64,000 nt of DNA from Rhodococcus jostii RHA1 (GTDB lineage: Bacteria; Actinomycetota; Actinomycetes; Mycobacteriales; Mycobacteriaceae). Of this stretch, positions 27,076-35,770 are shown piece by piece. The notes under the pieces were generated by a model. It did not search any database. It was not told where the DNA came from and saw only the letters and a program-made list of their open reading frames with translations. Numbering within the stretch: the stretch's first letter is position 1; each line of letters starts with the position of its first letter. The stretch lies in contig NC_008268.1 in NCBI RefSeq assembly GCF_000014565.1, positions 6,390,501-6,454,500 on the forward strand, read 5' to 3'. The position numbers were made by a program, and so were the translations under genes.

Positions 27076-27121
27076 CCCGTGAGTACTTCTTAACCGCCCG
27101 CCGTTAACAAGTACTCACGGG
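27076..27121. repeat. Long imperfect palindrome between fadD6 and folP2
   Basis: Arms of 19 bp (27076-27094 and 27103-27121; CCCGTGAGTACTTCTTAAC against its complement with one mismatch) flank an 8-nt GC loop. It begins 13 bp after the fadD6 stop and ends 34 bp before folP2. It could act as a terminator, although it lacks a U-tract, or be a dispersed intergenic repeat. Confidence 0.7.
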
Positions 27122-27155
27122 TGGTGTCGATTTCGCTGCGTGCAATATTGGTGAC

Positions 27156-28055
27156 ATGGCCGAGACAGACGTACCGCCCGCGCCCGACCACCTGTCGCCC
27201 ACGCTGTGCGGGCGCCCCGTGGCGGTCGATCGTGCGCTGGTGATGGCCATCGTGAACCGGACACCCGATTCGTTCTACGACCGCGGTGCCACGTTCACCG
27301 ATTCCGCCGCCCTGTCGGCGGTCGACCGGGCTGTGGACGAGGGTGCCGACCTCGTCGACATCGGGGGCGTGAAGGCCGGACCGGGTGACGTCGTCGATGC
27401 GGCGGAAGAGACCCGACGGGTGGTGCCGTTCGTGGCCGCGATCCGCGAGCGCTACCCGGAGTTGCTCATCAGCGTCGACACCTGGCGCAGCGACGTGGCC
27501 CGGCTGGCCGTCGCGGAGGGCACCGATCTCATCAACGATACGTGGGCAGGCGCCGACCCTGCGCTCGTCGAGGTGGCCGCGGAGACGGGCGCCGGCATCG
27601 TCTGTTCGCACACCGGGGGAGCGGTTCCGCGGACCCGGCCGTTCCGCGTCCGCTATGCCGACGTCGTCGCGGACGTCCTCCGGGAAGTGGTGTCGGCCGC
27701 CGAGAACGCCGCCCGGCTGGGTGTGCCCGCCGACTCGATCCTCATCGATCCGACCCACGACTTCGGGAAAAACACCTATCACGGGCTCGAGTTGTTGCGG
27801 CGAGTGGAAGATCTTGTAAATACCGGATGGCCAGTGCTCATGGCGCTGAGCAACAAGGACTTCGTCGGGGAGACTCTAGGGGTAGATCTCGTCGAGCGGT
27901 TGGAGGGAACATTGGCAGCGACAGCGATGGCCGCCGCAGGAGGCGCCCGTGTCTTCCGTGTCCACGAAGTTGCCCCCACGCGTCGAGTGGTGGACATGGT
28001 GGCCGCGATTCAAGGCCGGCGCGCACCATCCCGCACCGTGCGGGGGCTGGCATGA
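27156..28055 (+). CDS. folP2: Dihydropteroate synthase homologue FolP2
   Basis: A 299-residue TIM-barrel protein of the DHPS family. MAIVNRTPDSFYDRG replaces the usual MGILNVTPDSFSDGG, and the pABA/pterin motifs IDTWRSDVA and VSPTHDFGK-like IDPTHDFGK are altered. The M. tuberculosis paralogue Rv1207 has been reported to lack DHPS activity. Its ATGA overlap with gpgS, preserved in mycobacteria, points to a role linked to methylglucose lipopolysaccharide synthesis rather than folate. Function therefore remains open. Confidence 0.9.
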   Translation: MAETDVPPAPDHLSPTLCGRPVAVDRALVMAIVNRTPDSFYDRGATFTDSAALSAVDRAVDEGADLVDIGGVKAGPGDVVDAAEETRRVVPFVAAIRERYPELLISVDTWRSDVARLAVAEGTDLINDTWAGADPALVEVAAETGAGIVCSHTGGAVPRTRPFRVRYADVVADVLREVVSAAENAARLGVPADSILIDPTHDFGKNTYHGLELLRRVEDLVNTGWPVLMALSNKDFVGETLGVDLVERLEGTLAATAMAAAGGARVFRVHEVAPTRRVVDMVAAIQGRRAPSRTVRGLA

Positions 28056-29011
28056 GTGCCGTGGGGGCCCGGGCGGCCCGGACGATGGTGGCCGAGGAGC
28101 GCACCCCACGCAGCTGGGCCGAGGCGAACAGCTGGGACCAGCCGTCGTGGAGCATCGCCGAACTCGAACGGGCGAAGGCAGGGCGCACCGTGTCGGTGGT
28201 CCTGCCCGCGCTCAACGAGGAGGAGACCGTCGCCGCGGTGGTGGACACGATCCACCCCCTGCTCGGTGGTCTGGTGGACGAGTTGATCGTGCTCGATTCC
28301 GGATCGACGGACCTGACGGCGGAACGCGCACGCGCGGCGGGCGCCACCGTCATCAGCCGGGAGGAAGCGGTGCCCGCGTTCCCGCCCGTGGCGGGCAAGG
28401 GCGAGGTGCTGTGGCGTTCCGTCGCCGCGAGCACCGGCGACCTCATCGCCTTCGTCGACTCGGATCTCATCAACCCCGATCCGGCGTTCGTCCCGAAACT
28501 GCTGGGACCGCTGCTGACCGCCGACGGCATCCATCTCGTGAAGGGCTACTACCGCCGGCCGCTCCGCCTCAGCGGCACGGAGGACGCCAACGGAGGAGGC
28601 CGGGTCACCGAGCTGGTGGCGCGCCCCATGCTGGCCTCGCTCCGGCCGGAACTGACGTGCGTGCTGCAGCCGCTGGGCGGCGAGTACGCGGGCACCCGGG
28701 AGTTGCTGTCGGCGGTCCCGTTCGCCCCCGGCTACGGCGTCGAGATCGGTCTGCTGCTCGACACGTACGACCGTCTCGGACTCGGGGCGATCGGCCAGGT
28801 CAATCTGGGGGTGCGCAAGCACCGTAACCGCCCGCTGTCCGAACTCGGGGTGATGAGCAGGCAGATCATCGGCACGATGATGCGGCGCTGCGGGGTGCCC
28901 GACTCCGGGGCGGGTCTGACCCAGTTCCTGGTGGACGGCGACTCCTTCGTCCCGACGACGACGGACGTCGCGCTCGCCGATCGCCCGCCGATGAACACGG
29001 TGTGCCCCTGA
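28052..29011 (+). CDS. gpgS: Glucosyl-3-phosphoglycerate synthase
   Basis: A GT81 retaining glycosyltransferase of 319 residues that transfers glucose from a nucleotide sugar to 3-phosphoglycerate, the first step of 6-O-methylglucosyl lipopolysaccharide synthesis. VVLPALNEEETVAAVV binds the nucleotide; FVDSDLINPDP carries the metal-binding DxD-like motif; PLGGEYAGTRELL and the C-terminal GVRKHRNRPL are typical of GpgS. ATG 28052 overlaps the folP2 stop. Orthologue of Rv1208. Confidence 0.95.
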   Translation: MSAVGARAARTMVAEERTPRSWAEANSWDQPSWSIAELERAKAGRTVSVVLPALNEEETVAAVVDTIHPLLGGLVDELIVLDSGSTDLTAERARAAGATVISREEAVPAFPPVAGKGEVLWRSVAASTGDLIAFVDSDLINPDPAFVPKLLGPLLTADGIHLVKGYYRRPLRLSGTEDANGGGRVTELVARPMLASLRPELTCVLQPLGGEYAGTRELLSAVPFAPGYGVEIGLLLDTYDRLGLGAIGQVNLGVRKHRNRPLSELGVMSRQIIGTMMRRCGVPDSGAGLTQFLVDGDSFVPTTTDVALADRPPMNTVCP

Positions 29012-29063
29012 CCGCGCGCCCCTGAGGAAGGTTGCTGTCGGACGTCCGTGACAGGATCGGGGC

Positions 29064-29375
29064 ATGGTGACAGCCCTGCTCTATCTGCTCGTCATGGCGT
29101 TCGTCGGCGCGATGCTGTTCCTCGCCGCCAGTGCGGTGTTCGGCCGTTCCGAGGAACTCGCGCCCCTGCCGCCCGGCACCACACTCACGGCCCTGCCCGC
29201 CGAGGGTGTGACGGGTGCCGACGTGGAGGCGCTGCGCTTCCAGCAGACGCTACGGGGGTACAAGGCGAGCGAAGTCGACTGGGCGCTGTCCCGGCTGGGA
29301 CGTGAAATCGATTCGCTGCGTGAGCAGTTGGCGGCGGTTGAAGCCGCGTCCGAACGCCCGGGTGATCCCTCGTGA
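29064..29375 (+). CDS. Small membrane-anchored DivIVA-domain protein
   Basis: A 103-residue protein with one N-terminal membrane helix (about residues 3-25) and a C-terminal DivIVA-like motif (ALRFQQTLRGYKASEVDWALSRLGREIDSLREQL) that predicts a short coiled coil. Orthologous position to Rv1209. DivIVA-type proteins recognise curved membranes or organise polar growth; the anchored form may tether a partner. CAGGAT lies 6 nt before the ATG. It overlaps tagA by 4 bp. Confidence 0.85.
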   Translation: MVTALLYLLVMAFVGAMLFLAASAVFGRSEELAPLPPGTTLTALPAEGVTGADVEALRFQQTLRGYKASEVDWALSRLGREIDSLREQLAAVEAASERPGDPS

Positions 29376-29947
29376 CAGCCCCCGACGACCGGGTGCGGTG
29401 CGCGTGGGCGGTCGACACGGACGGGTCCCGGCTGTACCGCGACTACCACGACCTCGAGTGGGGTCGTCCGCTGCACGGCCGCGACGAGTTGTACGAGAGG
29501 CTGTGCCTCGAAGCGTTCCAGTCGGGATTGTCGTGGATCACGATTCTCCGCAAACGCGAGGCCTTCCGGGCCGCGTTCGCCGGGTTCGATCCGGAGGCGG
29601 TGGCCCGCTACACCGAACGGGACGTGGCGCGCCTGCTCGCGGACGCGTCGATCGTGCGGAACCGGGCCAAGATCGAGGCGTCGGTGAGCAATGCACGGGC
29701 CCTGCTGGAGTTGTCGGACACCGACCTGGACACCCTGCTGTGGTCGTTCGCCCCGCCGCCGCGCCCGAGCCGCCTCGCCACCGTGAACGACGTCCCGGCC
29801 GTCACTCCGGAGTCCACCGCGATGGCGAAGGAATTGAAGCGCCGCGGGTTCAAGTTTGTGGGCCCTACCACTGCTTATGCACTCATGCAGGCCACCGGGA
29901 TGGTGGACGACCACGTGGCCGCCTGCTGGGTTCCGATCACCGCCTGA
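29372..29947 (+). CDS. tag: DNA-3-methyladenine glycosylase I
   Basis: A 191-residue helix-hairpin-helix-superfamily glycosylase that excises 3-methyladenine. FQSGLSWITILRKREAF is the Tag signature, with the catalytic glutamate just before it in CLEAFQSG. Zinc-site residues are visible: C in VRCAW, H in DYHDLEW, and H/C in DDHVAACW. The GTG start overlaps the previous stop. Orthologue of Rv1210 tagA. It protects DNA from alkylation alongside the AlkZ-like protein elsewhere in the window. Confidence 0.95.
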   Translation: MTAPDDRVRCAWAVDTDGSRLYRDYHDLEWGRPLHGRDELYERLCLEAFQSGLSWITILRKREAFRAAFAGFDPEAVARYTERDVARLLADASIVRNRAKIEASVSNARALLELSDTDLDTLLWSFAPPPRPSRLATVNDVPAVTPESTAMAKELKRRGFKFVGPTTAYALMQATGMVDDHVAACWVPITA

Positions 29948-29968
29948 ACTGCCGGTGGACCTGCCTAT

Positions 29969-30021
29969 TTGTGACTCAGGTTCCCGGTACTCGTGTCCAT
30001 AGGGAAGAATGGATGTCACAA
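29969..30021. promoter_or_regulatory. Spaced inverted repeat upstream of DUF3117 gene
   Basis: TTGTGAC (29969-29975) and GTCACAA (30015-30021) are perfect complements 39 bp apart in the 150-bp gap after the glycosylase gene. They may be paired operator half-sites. No factor is assigned. Confidence 0.3.
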
Positions 30022-30097
30022 GCCTCGCCGAGTGTTGGCGGGGTGCCAAAATTTGTCGAGGCGCAAGCAGGCAGCGCAGATCTGGAGGGAGCAGAGG

Positions 30098-30265
30098 ATG
30101 GCGGCCATGAAGCCCCGGACCGGGGACGGTCCCCTCGAAGCAACCAAAGAGGGACGAGGAATCGTCATGCGGGTTCCGCTCGAGGGTGGTGGACGTCTGG
30201 TTGTCGAGCTCACCCCGGAGGAAGCTGCCGCACTCGGTGAAGAGCTCAAGGGCGTCACCAGTTAG
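30098..30265 (+). CDS. Small conserved protein DUF3117
   Basis: A 55-residue acidic/basic protein, MAAMKPRTGDGPLEATKEGR at the start, extremely conserved in actinobacteria (Rv1211 in M. tuberculosis, which has been described as calmodulin-like). I see no classical EF-hand DxDxDG loop here. The second half (GGGRLVVELTPEEAAALGEELK) forms a strand followed by a helix, as in small regulators. GGAGGGA 8-14 nt upstream fixes ATG 30098. Confidence 0.92.
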   Translation: MAAMKPRTGDGPLEATKEGRGIVMRVPLEGGGRLVVELTPEEAAALGEELKGVTS

Positions 30266-30355
30266 TCGAGTGCGGAGAGAACCTCACAGGGCAGGCCCCG
30301 TCGCCGTTCTCGGTGCGGGGCCTGTTCCGTGTCCGGAACCGGGAGGCGAACGTTC

Positions 30356-31198
30356 GTGCTGGCCGATGTGACCGACCTGCTGGCGTGCCCGCAGTGCCGG
30401 TCCCGCGTGGAACTCGACGAAGGCACGATCCTGTGCGACCAGGGGCACGCCTTCGATGTGGCGCGGCAGGGCTACGTGAGCCTGATGACCGGGGCCGGCG
30501 GCAAGTTCGACGGCGACAGCCCCGAAATGATCGCCGCACGTGCGGACTTCCTCGGCGGCGGCAGCTTCGACCGGCTGATGGATGCCGTCGCCGACGCCGT
30601 CGTGGCGGGCACCGGGCCCGGCGACGATCCCCGGATCCTCGAGATCGGCGCGGGCACAGGCCACTACCTGGCGCGCGTCCTCGACGCCGTCCCGACCGGC
30701 CGGGGAATCGGCCTCGACGTGTCCAAGTACGCGGCCCGGCGCATCGCCAAGGCCCACCGACGCGCCGGAGCAGTGGTTGCCGACGTGTGGCAACACCTTC
30801 CGGTGCGGGACCACGTGCTCAGCCACGTCCTGTGCGTGTTCGCGCCGCGCAACGCCGACGAGGCGCACCGGGTGCTCGCCGACCGCGGGTCCCTGGTGGT
30901 CCTCACCCCCACGGAGCGGCACCTGGGGGAACTCGTGGACTTGCTCGGCATGGTCCGGGTGGACGACCGGAAGGTCGAACGTCTCGGGGCCGCGATGTCC
31001 GGGCGATTCGAGCGCACCGACCACATGGCCGTGGAGTACCCTATGTCGTTGTCGCACCTCGATGTGGCCCGGCTCGTCGGGATGGGGCCGTCGGCGCGGC
31101 ACCTCACCCCCGACCGGCTGGCGTCCTCGATCGCGGCGCTGCCGCAGGAATATCCGGTGACGGCGTCGGTGACGGTGTCCACCTACACCCGCCTCTGA
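30356..31198 (+). CDS. RlmA-like 23S rRNA (guanine-N1)-methyltransferase
   Basis: A 280-residue SAM methyltransferase. The N-terminal zinc ribbon CPQC...CDQGHAFD (about residues 10-32) is the RlmA signature, followed by ARQGYVSLMTG and the SAM-binding EIGAGTGHYLA at about 103. RlmA enzymes methylate G745 or G748 in helix 35 of 23S rRNA; the G748 type (TlrB/RlmAII) is common in actinobacteria and affects macrolide or tylosin binding. GGGAGG precedes GTG 30356; an upstream in-frame GTG 30329 lacks this. The exact target base is inferred. Confidence 0.85.
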   Translation: MLADVTDLLACPQCRSRVELDEGTILCDQGHAFDVARQGYVSLMTGAGGKFDGDSPEMIAARADFLGGGSFDRLMDAVADAVVAGTGPGDDPRILEIGAGTGHYLARVLDAVPTGRGIGLDVSKYAARRIAKAHRRAGAVVADVWQHLPVRDHVLSHVLCVFAPRNADEAHRVLADRGSLVVLTPTERHLGELVDLLGMVRVDDRKVERLGAAMSGRFERTDHMAVEYPMSLSHLDVARLVGMGPSARHLTPDRLASSIAALPQEYPVTASVTVSTYTRL

Positions 31199-31207
31199 GC
31201 TCGTCGC

Positions 31208-32377
31208 TCAGCGCCGGGACAGTGCGTCCTGGTAGACGTCGAGGGTCTGCTGCGCGATGGCCGCCCAGGAGAACTCGGCGATCGCCCGCGCCCGTCCCGC
31301 CTTGCCCATCGCCTGGGCGGTGCCGACGTCGGCCGCGATTGTGTTGACCGCCTCGGCCAGCGCCTGTTCGAACGCCTCGGGCTCGTACGAGTTGTAGTGC
31401 ACCAGACGGCCGGTGACCCCGTCCTCCACCACCTCGGGGATACCGCCGACGTCGGACGCGACGACCGCGGTCTCGCAGGCCATGGCCTCGAGGTTCACGA
31501 TCCCCAGCGGCTCGTACACGGACGGGCACACGAAGACGGTTGCGGCCGACAGGATCTCCCGCACCTGGTCGGTGGGGAGCATTTCCCGGACCCAGAACAC
31601 GTTGCCCCGATGCGCCGCGAGCGCGGCGACGGCCTGCTCGGTCTCGGCGGCGATCTCCGGGGTGTCGGGGGCTCCCGCGCACAGCACCAACTGGATCTCG
31701 GGCGCGAACTGGTGTGCCGCGGCGATCAGGTGACCGACGCCCTTCTGGCGGGTGATACGGCCGACGAACGCCACCATCGGCTGGTCCGGGTCGACGCCGA
31801 TCTTCGCGAGGGCGGAGTCTCTCGGACCTGCCGGCCCGGCGTGCCAGACGGACGTGTCGATCCCGTTGCGCACCACGTGGACCCGGTGCGGGTCGACGAA
31901 CGGATACGCGTCGAGGACGTCGAGTCGCATCCCGGCGCTCACGGCGATCACCGCGTCGGCGTGCTCCACGGCGTTGCGCTCGGACCACGAGGAGATGCGG
32001 TAGCCGCCGCCCAGCTGCTCCGCCTTCCACGGCCTCCGCGGCTCGAGGGAGTGGGCGGTGAGGATGTGGGGCACGTCGTACAACGCGGACGCCAGATGGC
32101 CCGCCAGGCCGGTGTACCAGGTGTGCGAATGCACGACGTCGGCACCGGTCGCGGCGTCCGCCATGCGCAATTCGGCGGACAGCGTCGCGAGTGCCGGATT
32201 GGCTCCGGCCAGCGCGGGATCGGGCGTGTGTACGACCGCTCCGATGCGCGGAGCGCCCATACAGTGCACGTCCACCTCACACAGCTGCTTCAACTGAGCA
32301 ACCAGTTCGGTGACGTGTACACCCGCACCGCCATAGATCTCCGGTGGGTATTCCTTGGTCATCATCGCCACCCGCAC
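31208..32377 (-). CDS. glgM: GlgM-type ADP-glucose glycosyltransferase (alpha-maltose-1-phosphate/glycogen synthase)
   Basis: A GT4 GT-B-fold enzyme of 389 residues, orthologous to Rv1212c (387 residues). In mycobacteria it makes alpha-maltose-1-phosphate from ADP-glucose and glucose-1-phosphate for the GlgE pathway. The N-terminal RVAMMTKEYPPEIYGGAGVHV and the C-terminal E-x7-E region (SVYEPLGIVNLEAMACE) are clear. GTG 32377 is chosen because TACGTT lies exactly 6 nt upstream and the product begins MRVAMMTKEYPP like its orthologue. It is divergent from glgC. Confidence 0.93.
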   Translation of the reverse strand: MRVAMMTKEYPPEIYGGAGVHVTELVAQLKQLCEVDVHCMGAPRIGAVVHTPDPALAGANPALATLSAELRMADAATGADVVHSHTWYTGLAGHLASALYDVPHILTAHSLEPRRPWKAEQLGGGYRISSWSERNAVEHADAVIAVSAGMRLDVLDAYPFVDPHRVHVVRNGIDTSVWHAGPAGPRDSALAKIGVDPDQPMVAFVGRITRQKGVGHLIAAAHQFAPEIQLVLCAGAPDTPEIAAETEQAVAALAAHRGNVFWVREMLPTDQVREILSAATVFVCPSVYEPLGIVNLEAMACETAVVASDVGGIPEVVEDGVTGRLVHYNSYEPEAFEQALAEAVNTIAADVGTAQAMGKAGRARAIAEFSWAAIAQQTLDVYQDALSRR

Positions 32378-32383
32378 CGGCCT

Positions 32384-32389
32384 AACGTA
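32384..32389 (-). promoter_or_regulatory. -10 hexamer, leaderless glgM promoter
   Basis: Minus-strand TACGTT ends 6 nt before GTG 32377. Confidence 0.55.
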
Positions 32390-32486
32390 ACCGTCCGGGC
32401 CGCTTCGGGCCACCGCTCTCGGACACATTCAGGTATCGGAGAAACCATGACTCGGCGCTTCGCTGGCGGGGGGAGTGGCCGCCCGA

Positions 32487-32492
32487 TAGGTT
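32487..32492 (+). promoter_or_regulatory. -10 hexamer, leaderless glgC promoter
   Basis: TAGGTT ends 6 nt before GTG 32499. The divergent glgM/glgC gap of 121 bp thus holds two mirror-image leaderless promoters. Confidence 0.55.
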
Positions 32493-32498
32493 GACAGG

Positions 32499-33713
32499 GT
32501 GAGGAGCCAGCCACATGTGCTTGGAATCGTGCTCGCCGGCGGCGAGGGCAAACGTCTCTATCCGCTCACCGCGGATCGGGCGAAGCCCGCTGTGCCTTTC
32601 GGAGGCGCCTACCGGTTGATCGATTTCGTGCTCAGCAATTTGGTCAATGCGGGATACCTCCGCCTGTGTGTTCTGACGCAGTACAAGTCGCACTCGTTGG
32701 ACCGCCACATCTCTCAGACGTGGCGACTGTCCGGGTTCGCGGGTGAATACATCACTCCCGTTCCCGCGCAGCAACGTCTGGGCCCGCGCTGGTACACCGG
32801 TAGTGCGGACGCGATCCTGCAGTCGCTGAACCTCGTCTACGACGAGGATCCCGAGTACATCGTGGTGTTCGGTGCCGACCACGTGTACCGGATGGATCCC
32901 GAGCAGATGGTGCAGCACCACATCGAGTCGGGTGCCGGGGTGACGGTGGCCGGGATCCGGGTGCCGCGCAGCGAGGCGTTCGCGTTCGGCTGTATCGACA
33001 GCGACGAGTCGGGCCGCATCGTCCAGTTCCTCGAGAAGCCGGCGCATCCACCGGGAACCCCGGACGACCCCAACATGACGTTCGCATCGATGGGTAACTA
33101 CGTGTTCACCACCAAGGTGCTCGTCGACGCCATCCGGGCCGACTCCGAGAACTCCGACTCCGACCACGACATGGGCGGCGACATCATCCCCGCCCTGGTC
33201 GAGGCGGGCGAGGCGTCCGTGTACGACTTCAAGGACAACATCGTTCCCGGCGCCACCGACCGCGACCGGGGCTACTGGCGCGACGTGGGAACGCTCGACG
33301 CGTTCTACGACGCCCACATGGATCTCGTGTCGGTCCACCCGATCTTCAACCTCTACAACCGTCGGTGGCCGATCCGCGGTGAGACGGAGAACCTGGCGCC
33401 GGCCAAGTTCGTGCAGGGCGGCCTCGCGCAGGAGTCCGTGGTCGGGGCCGGGTGCATCCTGTCGGCGGCCACCGTGCGCAACTCCGTACTCAGCTCCAAC
33501 GTGATGGTCGACAGCGGCGCGACCGTGGAGGGCAGCGTCCTCATGCCCGGTGTGCGCATCGGCAAGGGTGCCGTCGTGCGCCGCGCGATCCTCGACAAGA
33601 ACGTGGTCGTCGGCGACGGCGAGATCATCGGCGTCGACCTCGAGCGCGACAAGCAACGCTTCGCCGTCAGCAACGGCGGCGTCGTCGCCATCGGCAAGGG
33701 CGTCTGGATCTAG
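32499..33713 (+). CDS. glgC: Glucose-1-phosphate adenylyltransferase
   Basis: Makes ADP-glucose from glucose-1-phosphate and ATP. At 404 residues it matches Rv1213. Present are the [25 protein letters not shown] nucleotidyl motif, [10 protein letters not shown] metal site, FLEKP substrate loop and a C-terminal left-handed beta-helix (about 290-404). With the divergent GlgM it supplies the glucan/maltose-1-phosphate route. Leaderless GTG start. Confidence 0.97.
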   Translation: MRSQPHVLGIVLAGGEGKRLYPLTADRAKPAVPFGGAYRLIDFVLSNLVNAGYLRLCVLTQYKSHSLDRHISQTWRLSGFAGEYITPVPAQQRLGPRWYTGSADAILQSLNLVYDEDPEYIVVFGADHVYRMDPEQMVQHHIESGAGVTVAGIRVPRSEAFAFGCIDSDESGRIVQFLEKPAHPPGTPDDPNMTFASMGNYVFTTKVLVDAIRADSENSDSDHDMGGDIIPALVEAGEASVYDFKDNIVPGATDRDRGYWRDVGTLDAFYDAHMDLVSVHPIFNLYNRRWPIRGETENLAPAKFVQGGLAQESVVGAGCILSAATVRNSVLSSNVMVDSGATVEGSVLMPGVRIGKGAVVRRAILDKNVVVGDGEIIGVDLERDKQRFAVSNGGVVAIGKGVWI

Positions 33714-33716
33714 CGT

Positions 33717-33743
33717 GAGGGCCCCGGAACGAACGGGGCTCTC
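33717..33743. terminator. Bidirectional terminator between glgC and O-methyltransferase
   Basis: GAGGGCCCCG (33717-33726) pairs with CGGGGCTCTC (33734-33743), 10 bp with one mismatch, 7-nt loop. It lies between convergent genes. Confidence 0.55.
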
Positions 33744-34374
33744 AGAGCTTGGACGCGCAGAGCAGACCGTCGCCGATCGGCAGGAACACACGGATCAGCT
33801 GGTCGTCCTCGGCGAGCGCCTTCGCAGCCTCGCGGACGGCGACGGTGGCCGCGTCACGCTGGCTCGGGTCGACGACCCGTCCGCCGTGCAGCGCGTTGTG
33901 CAGCACGATCGCGCCGCCCGGACGCAGCAGACGAACCCCTTCGCGGACGTAGTGCGGGTGATCGACCGGTGCGCTGTCGACGAACACCAGGTCGTACGCC
34001 CCGTCGGCGAGCCGCGGCAGAACGTCCAGCGCCCGGCCGTTGATCAGCCTCGTCCGGGCCGGTGCGATGTCGTTCGTCCGGAACGACAGCTTGGCGGCCC
34101 GCTGGTGCTCGGGTTCACTGTCGATCGTGGTGAGGACGCCGTCCTCGCGCATGCCCCGGAGCAGCCACAAACTGCTCACACCCGCGCCGGTTCCGACCTC
34201 GACGACCGTCTTGGCGTCCAGCATGCGGGCAAACAGGGCTAGGGCAGCACCGACCGCGGGAGGTACCGGTCCGGCACCGAGGTCGTCCGCCCGCTCCCTG
34301 GCCGCACCGAGGGCCTCGTCTTCACGGACAGCCCCTTCTGCGTGGGTGAGTATCCGTTCGGCATTTGTCTGCAC
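33742..34374 (-). CDS. SAM-dependent O-methyltransferase (family 3)
   Basis: A 210-residue class I methyltransferase of the catechol/caffeoyl-CoA type, orthologous by position to Rv1220c. [18 protein letters not shown] binds SAM; the metal-site region [26 protein letters not shown] is typical. I favour GTG 34374, which has TAGCCT 7 nt upstream; ATG 34380 in the same frame would place the hexamer only 1 nt away. Divergent from sigE. Substrate unknown. Confidence 0.85.
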   Translation of the reverse strand: MQTNAERILTHAEGAVREDEALGAARERADDLGAGPVPPAVGAALALFARMLDAKTVVEVGTGAGVSSLWLLRGMREDGVLTTIDSEPEHQRAAKLSFRTNDIAPARTRLINGRALDVLPRLADGAYDLVFVDSAPVDHPHYVREGVRLLRPGGAIVLHNALHGGRVVDPSQRDAATVAVREAAKALAEDDQLIRVFLPIGDGLLCASKL

Positions 34375-34455
34375 GCACATGAGGCTATCGGGGTCTCGTC
34401 ATCGCCGCTGCGAGGCGCGCTCGACAACGATGCCGCGACCTGCCCGGCCGCGATT

Positions 34456-34471
34456 CTCAGGAATACCTCAG
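34456..34471 (+). promoter_or_regulatory. Possible MprA-type direct repeats upstream of sigE
   Basis: CTCAG occurs at 34456-34460 and 34467-34471, one helical turn apart, inside TCTCAGGA-AT-ACCTCAGC. This resembles the loosely conserved 8-bp direct repeats bound by MprA, which activates sigE in mycobacteria. Confidence 0.4.
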
Positions 34472-34580
34472 CTTGCTCACACCGCACACATATCGCGGTG
34501 GGAAAGAGTATGTCCAACGCCAGATCCGAAGACCGCCCGGCGGGGAGATCACGACGACGGAGGAAAAGTCCGAGAAACGG

Positions 34581-34606
34581 GGAACAAATCCCGGCCCTCG
34601 GGAGTT
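34581..34606 (+). promoter_or_regulatory. ECF-type promoter of sigE (GGAAC-N18-GTT)
   Basis: GGAAC (34581-34585) and GTT (34604-34606) are 18 bp apart, the SigH/SigE consensus. The start codon is 58 bp downstream. It suggests induction by oxidative/heat stress (SigH) or autoregulation. The rest of the 284-bp gap back to the methyltransferase shows only the CTCAG repeats and the minus-strand hexamer TAGCCT (34382-34387). Confidence 0.6.
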
Positions 34607-34664
34607 GACGCCAATACCACGTTCAGTGATCTGCGGTCCTGAGTAGGAGGATCCACTTAACTCG

Positions 34665-35297
34665 ATGAGCAACCACACGATGGCTCCAGACGAGAGAAAC
34701 GCCGACGAGCAGCTGTCGGACGCCGAGCTGACGGGCACCGCTGTGTTCGATGCCACAGGCGAGAAGTCCGCCATGCCGTCCTGGGACGAACTCGTCCGCG
34801 AGCACGGCGACCGAGTCTACCGACTGGCCTACCGGCTGTCGGGCGACGCGCAGGACGCCGAGGACCTCACTCAGGACACGTTCATCCGCGTGTTCCGCTC
34901 CCTGTCCGACTACCAGCCCGGCACGTTCGAGGGCTGGTTGCACCGCATCACCACCAACCTCTTCCTCGACATGGTCCGCCGTCGTAACCGCATCCGCATG
35001 GAGGCGCTCCCGGAGGACTACGATCGTGTCCCGGCCGACGGGCCGAACCCCGAGGAGATCTACCACGACGCCCGCCTGGACGCGGATCTGCAGGCAGCGC
35101 TCGATTCGTTGGCCCCGGAGTTTCGCGCCGCGGTCGTGTTGTGTGACATCGAAGGACTGTCCTACGAGGAGATCGGTGCCACACTGGGTGTGAAGCTCGG
35201 AACCGTGCGTAGCCGCATCCACCGCGGCAGGCAGGCTCTGCGTGAGCATCTGGCTGTGAACGGAAAGGTTGACTCCGATCAGATCGGCGTCGGGTAG
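34665..35297 (+). CDS. sigE: ECF RNA polymerase sigma factor SigE
   Basis: A 210-residue ECF sigma factor. Sigma-2 lies at about 45-115 ([35 protein letters not shown]), sigma-4 at about 140-195 ([44 protein letters not shown]). The locus sigE-rseA-htrA-tatB is identical to Rv1221-Rv1224 and controls envelope stress. TAGGAGGATC upstream is a ribosome site about 14 nt from the ATG; M. tuberculosis SigE has alternative starts giving longer forms. Confidence 0.96.
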   Translation: MSNHTMAPDERNADEQLSDAELTGTAVFDATGEKSAMPSWDELVREHGDRVYRLAYRLSGDAQDAEDLTQDTFIRVFRSLSDYQPGTFEGWLHRITTNLFLDMVRRRNRIRMEALPEDYDRVPADGPNPEEIYHDARLDADLQAALDSLAPEFRAAVVLCDIEGLSYEEIGATLGVKLGTVRSRIHRGRQALREHLAVNGKVDSDQIGVG

Positions 35298-35313
35298 TTA
35301 CCAGGAGGGACGA

Positions 35314-35676
35314 ATGACGCAGGGGCGTGTACCTCGCCAGTTTGGCTCCACCGAACACCTGGCGAGTGAGGCGATCGCCGCCTACGTCGACGGTGAACTC
35401 CGCATGTCCGCTTATCTGCGCGCCGCCCACCACCTGTCGATCTGCGCCGAGTGCGCGTTCGAGGTGGACTCCCAGCAGCAGGCCCGGCGTGCCCTGCGCC
35501 GCAGCGGCGACGTCGCCATGCCGTCCGGCCTCCTCGGTCTGCTGAGCCAGATCCCCAGTTGCAACCACGGCGATCCCGCCGACAAGCCCCCGTTCGACTC
35601 CCACACCCCGGATTCGCCGCTCACGAGCGCGTACTCGATCACGAGCCGGATCTGGTCCCGGCGCCGGCGCCGTTGA
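35314..35676 (+). CDS. rseA: Anti-sigma-E factor RseA
   Basis: A 120-residue zinc-associated anti-sigma factor. The ZAS motif H40-x3-C44-x2-C47 (HLSICAEC) is intact, with another histidine upstream. No transmembrane helix is present, so it is cytosolic like mycobacterial RseA, which releases SigE upon oxidation or PknB-dependent ClpC1P2 proteolysis. The C-terminus is unusually arginine-rich (IWSRRRRR). AGGAGGGA lies just upstream of ATG 35314. It lies 16 bp after sigE. Confidence 0.93.
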   Translation: MTQGRVPRQFGSTEHLASEAIAAYVDGELRMSAYLRAAHHLSICAECAFEVDSQQQARRALRRSGDVAMPSGLLGLLSQIPSCNHGDPADKPPFDSHTPDSPLTSAYSITSRIWSRRRRR

Positions 35677-35770
35677 GCGCTCCCGGACCGACGACGGCGG
35701 TGTCCGCGCTCAGCGAGGCATCGGTGATACTGGGGCGCGTGATTGACGCACACGAGGGGGACACGACAGC

